A stretch of DNA of 64,000 nt, taken from assembly GCA_963682055.1 (NCBI GenBank), contig OY821749.1, positions 30,015,631-30,079,630 of the forward strand, written 5' to 3'. Source of the stretch: Primula veris. Taxonomy: Eukaryota; Streptophyta; Magnoliopsida; Ericales; Primulaceae. Positions 58,025-64,000 of this stretch are shown here, in pieces (position 1 is the first letter of the stretch; the number at the start of each line of letters is the position of its first letter). Both the position numbers and the translations under genes were made by a program. The notes beneath the pieces were generated by a model. The model saw only the letters and a program-made list of their open reading frames with translations, was not told the origin of the DNA and made no database searches.

Positions 58025-59149
58025 ATGGCTAATCTATATAATTTTACTTCCGCTATTGCTTCATCACCCAATACTCCACCATACTTTGATGGGGTAAATT
58101 ATTCATATTGGAAGGATAGGATGAGTATGTTCCTACAAAGCTATAATGTTAATTTTTGGAAGATTATTAAAGTAGGATATTCCGCTCCTAAACACGAAAA
58201 TAGCGAAAACCCAATCCCCGTAGAGGACCTAGATAACGCTCAACTAGAAGCCTACTCTACTAACGCTAAAGCGATGTATGCTATTGTTGGTGCCGTTTCT
58301 CCTAACGAGTACAACAAAATTTCCGCTTGTAAAACCGCTAAGGGTATGTGGGATAAGTTAGTAGTTATGCACGAGGGCACTAACCAAGTTAAGGATTGCA
58401 AACTCTAAATTCTAGTGCACGATTACGAACTTTTTAAAATGAGCGAGGGTGAAACCATTTCCGATATGCTTGCTAGATTTACTACTATTACTAACGGATT
58501 AACATCTCTTGGTAAGCATTTATCTTGTAAGAAAATGGTCTCAAAGGTGATTCGGAGCTTGCCGAAGGAATGGGAACCAAAAGTCACCGCAATTCAAGAG
58601 GCGCATGACATGAATACCTACTCTCTTGATGCTTTGACGGGTTCACTCATTACACACGAGATCACCCTCAATAGTCACAAGCCAATCTCAAAAAAGAGGG
58701 AGATAGCTTTCAAAGGAACGACTTGTGACGAAAGCAATGAGCTATCCGATGACGACAAAAATTCAATGCAAATCATTCGAATCGTCAAGGAAGTCCTAAA
58801 GCTAAAGGACCACCGCAAACATAAAGGTAAATCGTCAAATAATTCAATTTATTCTAACGATTTTGTTTGCTATACATGTGGCAAGGAAGGACACATGGCG
58901 AGAGATTTCCTAAAGAATCGCAAGAGCAAAGCCAAGAAGAAGATATTCGATTCAAGCTCTAGCGATAGCTCCGACCAAGATGAAGTCGCGCATCTCGGTT
59001 GCTATATGGCCATGGAAGACAACAATGAGCCCAACAAATCGTCTTCAAGCGAAAGTGACCACTCAAGCGAAAGTGACAACAATGAGGTAAAAGAATTCTC
59101 TCATGATGAACTTATTAATGTGTGGAATTTATTCCGAAAAATTTCCTAA
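58025..59149 (+). pseudogene. retroelement Gag, first part, with in-frame stop
   Basis: The frame starts about 50 bases after the primer site (MANLYNFTSA, then FDGVNYSYWKDRMSMFL). It shows the Copia-type Gag fold (UBN2/retrotran_gag_2), including AKGMWDKLVV and SLPKEWEPKVTAIQEA. A TAA at 58406-58408 interrupts it; the same frame resumes directly after and runs to 59149. A zinc knuckle at 58868-58909 (CYTCGKEGHMARDF) has Phe where the fourth zinc ligand Cys should be. A Ser/Asp-rich acidic tail follows. The frame then shifts near 59140 into the next segment. It cannot make full-length Gag as it stands. Confidence 0.85.
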
Positions 59150-60256
59150 GCTTGTAGAGAAGGTCAAATCTCTTAAAAAGATAAATTCTTCTCTCAATGA
59201 AGAAATAAGATCTTTAAAAAGAGATAAAATTGAAAATGAGTCTATTCCAACATCGTCATTTTCTTTAAGTGATATAGATGACGAAAAGGAAGACTTGAAA
59301 GATAAAAACAATGATCTCACTATTCAAAACGAGTCTTTACAAACCGAGATCAATTTTCTTAAATGTGAAGTCTCTAGATTTACTAAAACTCTTTCAAAAC
59401 CATCTTCTTTAGATTGTGATTTATTAGAAAATTTTGAAGAGTTAAAGGATGCTTTCGATAAAGTTAAAAGCAAAAATAAGGTTTTGAGTTCTCATACTTT
59501 TAACTTAAATGACAAGGTCAAGGTTTTAGAAACCGAGAATGAATCGTTGAAAACTAAAAACAACGATCTTGTCATTTCCATTGAAAAACTTAATTTAACA
59601 ATTTCAAAGTTTTCTAAGGGTAAAACCGTTTTAGATAACATCTTGAGTTGTCAAAAAGATTTCAAGGATAAGAGCGGTATAGGTTTTGATTGCATTGTTT
59701 CTACTTCTAACAAACCTCGCTTTGTTAAAGCCTCTAATATTTCTACAACTCCTATTCCACCTAAACAAGAGGTTGTTTTTCCTAAAAGGAGTACTTCCAA
59801 GATTTTTCAAAAATCTTTTAATAATAGGAATGGTTTAGGTTTTCAAACGAAATTGGATACTCCGAAAACCCTTTCTAGAACTTCGTATAACTCTCGTTAT
59901 ACTAAAAAACCAGGCATTGCATGCATTGTAGTAGAAATGAGCATAATTCTTCTAAATGCCCTAATCGCTTTCAAGTTAGTAGAAGCGATTTGAAATGGGT
60001 AGTAAAGACCCGAGCCACTAACAATGTCGGACCCAAAAGAAATTGGGTACCAAAGGACAAAATTTGTGTTGTAGGTATCTCCATCCAAAAGGAGAAAATC
60101 CACAAATGGTTGGCAACGCCGACAAAAGCCGTGGAAGTCAAGAAGATCGACTCCACCATCAAGGATGAAGTGCCGTTGATCAACAAAGGTGGAAGGCATA
60201 CCAACAAGTGGTACCACCTATTTGGAATCGGCAACGCTCAATGCAAATGCCATTAG
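59103..60256 (+). pseudogene. retroelement Gag, coiled-coil and second zinc knuckle part
   Basis: A long frame (59103-59993) is rich in Lys, Glu, Asn and Leu with heptad-like spacing (KLVEKVKSLKKINSSLNEE, then further coiled-coil), as in C-terminal Gag of SIRE-like Copia elements. Near 59918 the coding phase shifts again to a frame ending at 60256. That frame holds a complete zinc knuckle CMHCSRNEHNSSKC (59918-59959) and the phrase KRNWVPKDK usual just before protease. It ends NKWYHLFGIGNAQCKCH and stop. The protease active-site region expected next is missing. So Gag is split over three frames and Pol is absent. Confidence 0.75.
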
Positions 60257-60535
60257 CGAGCGGACTCGACCTCACATCACATATGCGGTATACTCTAATC
60301 TATTATTTACATATATGTGATTAGTTGGGTCTGGTATATGCATCATATTTACATTTTTCATGTTTTGATTTTTCTTTAAAAACCCTTCACATAACCCCAT
60401 ATTTTTCGATTGCATTTTGATAATGCCAAAGGGGGAGAAAAATGATATATTTGGTGTAATGCGTTTTGTTAAAATGGAGGAGATATTTTTCTTGTAAAAT
60501 CATCATTAGTTTGTCATAATCAAAATGAGGGAGAT
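60257..60535 (+). other. internal 3' region and polypurine tract
   Basis: This non-coding stretch runs from the Gag end to the 3' LTR. A purine tract AAAATGAGGGAGAT (60522-60535) abuts the LTR and should prime plus-strand synthesis. A second purine run (aaagggggagaaaa, about 60428) lies 100 bases inside. Confidence 0.7.
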
Positions 60536-61762
60536 TGTTGAACCATGGGGTTCAATAATTGATTTTGATTATAACTTTGATTATGTTTTTAATGATTTTA
60601 CGATTTCTCTATTTCGATGATATAATGCTTGTTTTTTCCAAAAAAAAAATTTGTAAATTGCAGAAGCCGGAAAGATAGAGCTCGGAAAAACGAAGCCACA
60701 GGTTCAAGCGGAACCAGAATCGGAGCTAAAACGAAGGAGTTATGAGCATTCGAAGATTTACGGGACCAGGATTACAGTCGACCGATCGACTGGACAAAAA
60801 CGACCGATCGTTTTTGATTCAATTTCTTCCAGTGAGTCCAGTATAAAAACGACCGATCGTTTTCAGAAAACAACCGATCGTTTTCTGTAAAACGACCGAT
60901 CGACTGTAGAAAACGACCGATCGTTTTCTACAGTTTTCGAAAACAGCTTTTCAGCTTATTCTGGAAAAGAGCTGTTATATCTTCAACGGTCATAACCCAG
61001 AAAAACAGACTTTGCTGTTATATAAACCACCCCAATCTCTCTCCTAAATCACCAATTACAATATCTATTAACATCTTTCAACCTCTCTCATAAAAACCCT
61101 AAAATCACCATTTTGGTGAATATATTCGAGAAAGAGGGAAATCAAAGAAAAGGAGATTCAAGCTCGATCATCATCAACAACTCACCAATTAGCTTTTTAA
61201 GAAGCAATTAGAATCGTGAGCGAAGTTACATTTTTGTAACTAAATTTGTATCGAGTGTTTTATAAACTCAATTGTGAGCGAGTGAACGGGTAGAGGCTTT
61301 GTAATCAAGTGAAGCTTAAAAGCTCTAGGTTTTTCATTCGGGTACTCATAAATTGAGGGGGAGTCGTAGACTCGTAGACGTGTTCTCTTGCACTTGTATC
61401 AAGAGTAGGAACCCCGGGTAGAGGGTGAGCCAATCGGTCGATTGAGCTCAATAGGATTTGTAATATCCGCAAGAACATTTTTAGTGAAATACTCGGTAGT
61501 ACCGAGGAGAGGACGTAGGCGCGTTTGCCGAACCTCTATAAATCGCGGTGTCAATTCGTTTCCCTTACTTTTACTTTACGCAACTTATTTTATTGCTTAT
61601 TTTCTTGTTTGCGTTAAGTAATTCTAGCAATTCTTTAACTCTTATTATAACGCTTAAGCTTAGAATTGCATTAGTTGGGTGTTAGTTGCTTAGAATTTTA
61701 ATTAGGCGAAAATCGCCATAAATCTTATTCACCCCTCTCTAAGGTTAGTACACGGGCCAGCC
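60536..61762 (+). repeat. 3' LTR
   Basis: About 1227 bp, beginning TGTTGAACC like the 5' LTR. It ends GGGCCAGCC rather than GGGCCAACA, and the run of Cs is reduced to a few bases. The palindrome cluster is at about 60777-60937, with one copy mutated (aaaacaaccgatcgtttt). Confidence 0.9.
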
Positions 61763-63092
61763 CAATGTTTTCTTAGTACTGTTTGCATGTATTTATATTT
61801 TAAACGGATGAGTACGGGGTATTATCGGTAATGATTGAACTAAATTGTACTCTGTAGTTTTTCACATCAATAACTATTCTTCTTTTCTATAGTTTTGTTT
61901 TCTTTTCTTTTTCAACTGTAACCCAATTTCCAAGTAACGCAACAGTGTTCAAATTTAGAAAGATTATTGTTCATTTAGATTTTGTGCAAGTGAACTAAAG
62001 ATACGTTGATGACGCACGTGAGACGAAGCCGTACAGAAATTGGCTTACTATACACTCAAACCCGAAAGCTATTTTCTCTTTTTACGAGGTTATTTATCCT
62101 CAGGTTTTTCAAAAGACTAGTCTACCATTATTCACAAAATGTTTCAATTTCTAAGTGTAAAATAGTGTGTTTCGTCGTATTGACTATAGAGAATGTTCGC
62201 AAGAATTAAAATTTAGATAGTGAATTAAGTATACTTACTCCACTAACGAGTGACCTGCTTCGAAAACCGTGATATTTAACGGTTTGAAACAATTTCATTT
62301 AAAATTCAATAAAAAATATTCAAAAAATCTTAGTTAATATACGACGCTATAATTGTAAAGTTGATATGATTTAACCAAAAAAAAAATATTTAAAAAAAAT
62401 ACTGAAAAAATGAAAGAAGCAGATATTTATTTTGGTACGTTCAGAAAAGGAAATCAAGACAACTATTTAAGCACGAAGTAAATATTAAAGTTTAATGTAC
62501 TCCATTTGATTCTTCAGTGTTTCCTTTTGGCTTTGGGTACTTGTGGTTTTGGTTGTAGCCTTTTCTAAGAAATGATCTTTTCTATTGGAAAAATGTGAGG
62601 GAATATTAATTATTAGTAAGAGGAGAAATTTGAACTAAAAATACTGCTCTTTTAGGTAGACCTTCATGGCATGTTTTCCACTAAATGTAATACGGTCAAG
62701 TGTCTCTTCCACACAGATGCTATATAATGTTAAAGGTCCCATCTTTTACCATATGCCTTCAAATGATAAAGGGTCTACTTGTGTACGTAGTACTGCCTTT
62801 ATTTATAAATGCAACGAGGCAGGAAATAAAGTCATACATATCGAGTTTGGCCAAATGTAGTGGGTGTACGTACTGATATTTTTTTTGAAGAACTGATAAT
62901 ATGTGACCATATTTATCATGTAATTTTGGTCACTAGATGAGGGGATATCCGTATTTTCTTATCATATCATACATTATTTTTTATATCAATTTTAGATCTT
63001 CTTAAATCTCACTATGAGTACAGCCCCAGTCTATCAATGAGCACGAACTTATCCCCGTGATCATTATCTTATACTCTTATTCAATTTGCATT
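61763..63092. other. intergenic, no gene seen
   Basis: AT-rich flank begins with the CAATG target repeat. I see no exon, RNA gene or element that I can support. Confidence 0.5.
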
Positions 63093-63850
63093 TGTTGGCG
63101 AGCCTATTTTGCTTTATAGGCTCGCCTTAATCTAAAACTCATGTCGGTCCTGGATGTTGTGGGTAGAGCATCGAAGTCGTTAGGAGGTCCGGCGGTGATA
63201 TCGTCCATTTCAGCAACGGATGTCTGTCGTACCTGCACAAACAACGAACATGTGACCCAGGTTGATCCCAGAATTTTCCTCTCCGACGGTCAAGTCTGTA
63301 CGGAAGAGGGGGTACTAAAAGGTTGATACAAATATGTAGCTAAAGAGGGTGGGATCGGGACGGTTACGAATGGTTGTGTGGTTCGGGTGTTGAAGTCAGT
63401 TTTGACGGGGTGCAGTTGTGTATACCGGGTTATTCGGGTTCTCTCTCTCTTTTTCCGTTTGTCTGTCCCCTTTAATGTGGTGTTGGTGGGGGTATTTATA
63501 ATATCATTAAAGACATATTAGCTCTTGAATCACTGTACCGTTAGATGCTGATCTAACGGCGTCAGAGCTATTTAAGACTCTGACAAGGATACAGTCCTTG
63601 AACAGGGCTTACAGTTGATGGCCTGTGACTGGGCCACGTCGTTGGAACGCCGATGGCCCCCTCAAAGGAACAGCAACATTAATTGAAGAAGCGTGCTCGA
63701 TACGCTTCTCTAGGCCGATGCAGGAACGGTTCGGTCTGTTAAGGTCCGGGGCAGCACGATTGACTGGCTAGTTAGAGGCCCGGACAAACGGTTTTGACGG
63801 TGATAAGGTCCCGGACGAGGGAATACCGACATTCCCTCGCCATTTGTATT
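63093..63850 (-). mobile_element. GC-richer block, probably part of an LTR
   Basis: The GC content rises sharply against the flanks. On the minus strand there is a TATA-like TATAAATA near 63495. Then comes a stretch resembling the R/U5 part of plant LTRs ('gaccgtcggagaggaaaatt'), and finally an end CCAACA at 63093. Hairpins lie at both borders: 63097-63126 (ggcgagcctat/ataggctcgcc) and 63816-63839 (cgagggaat/attccctcg). No target duplication or coding region is visible, and the other end is not defined. It may be a solo or truncated LTR. Confidence 0.4.
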
Positions 63851-64000
63851 TATAAAAGAAGAGCCCAACAAAAAGTACAATGAAAAACTATCATTTTATA
63901 TAAAAGTAATCTTATATTTTCGTTAGAAATTTTATCAAAAACCAAACCAGACCCAACTTAGCAATAAGGACAGACCGTCTTGAAAAATTAAAAACATAAA
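63851..64000. other. AT-rich end of the window
   Basis: Short AT-rich tail with nothing recognisable. Confidence 0.4.

Larger units (their letters stand above)
56714..61762 (+). mobile_element. Gag-only LTR retroelement (Copia-type, non-autonomous)
   Basis: This is a complete element of about 5.05 kb with two near-identical LTRs, flanked by the 5-bp direct repeat CAATG (56709-56713 and 61763-61767). A primer site TGGTATCAGAGC (complement of initiator tRNA-Met) follows the 5' LTR by two bases, and a purine tract precedes the 3' LTR. The interior (about 2.6 kb) encodes only a damaged Gag-like region. There is no protease, integrase, reverse transcriptase or RNase H. The Gag type and primer site point to the Copia superfamily. 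This matches the layout of terminal-repeat elements with GAG only, which rely on proteins from other elements. Confidence 0.9.

Noticed and set aside
58415..59149. Separate gene after the Gag stop
   Set aside because: Same frame and same Gag domain as 58025-58405. It is one coding region broken by a TAA.
63141..63326. 61-codon frame in the GC-rich block
   Set aside because: No domain or codon pattern, and it lies in LTR-like sequence, so it is likely a chance frame.

Overview
The window is nuclear DNA from a flowering plant, almost certainly a eudicot. Evidence: AT-rich intergenic DNA, genes split by GT-AG introns, a tRNA gene with no encoded CCA, Stowaway- and CACTA-like short elements and a Copia-type LTR element. 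Nothing bacterial or viral stands out and there is no CRISPR array. All exon structures were built by eye from conserved protein sequence plus splice sites, and the exon lengths sum to open frames.

Layout: (1) 580-747, minus: a 55-residue membrane peptide gene. (2) 3250-9180, minus: PRA1 family protein A, seven exons, with a 4.4-kb first intron. (3) 10379-10452, minus: tRNA-Val(CAC). (4) 12259-22895, plus: ATG1 autophagy kinase, thirteen exons. (5) 25331-27709, plus: an intronless S-domain receptor-like kinase of the ZmPK1 type. (6) 32018-33560, plus: MIZU-KUSSEI1-like (DUF617) protein, two exons. (7) 36548-42424, minus: mitochondrial (SLC25) carrier, seven exons. (8) 46876-53473, minus: BEL1-like homeodomain factor of the REPLUMLESS/PENNYWISE type, four exons. 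(9) 56714-61762: a 5-kb LTR element with only a damaged Gag region and no polymerase. (10) 63093-about 63850: a GC-richer block that looks like part of another LTR. The genes serve separate jobs (trafficking, autophagy, surface signalling, root/growth regulation, mitochondrial transport, meristem and fruit patterning) and do not form a pathway. Their order does recall Arabidopsis neighbourhoods: ATG1, DUF617 and the carrier sit together there, and so do PRA1.A1 and RPL.

The most striking pattern is in the first introns. In PRA1, ATG1 and the mitochondrial carrier, and less clearly in the BEL1-like gene, the long first intron carries a decayed tandem array. Each unit copies the last 35-60 bases of exon 1 together with the 5' splice site and the start of intron 1. 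Several copies still keep the reading frame, and their differences from the real exon fall mostly at third codon positions. The MIZ1-like intron instead carries a 29-bp minisatellite that starts next to its donor. The same register recurring in independent neighbouring genes is not explained by any transposable element I recognise.

Other points: the ATG1 leader is internally duplicated and both copies carry a matching seven-codon upstream ORF; a GC-AG intron occurs in ATG1; the LTRs carry six short imperfect palindromes each; and there is a 142-nt near-perfect hairpin at 28802-28943.
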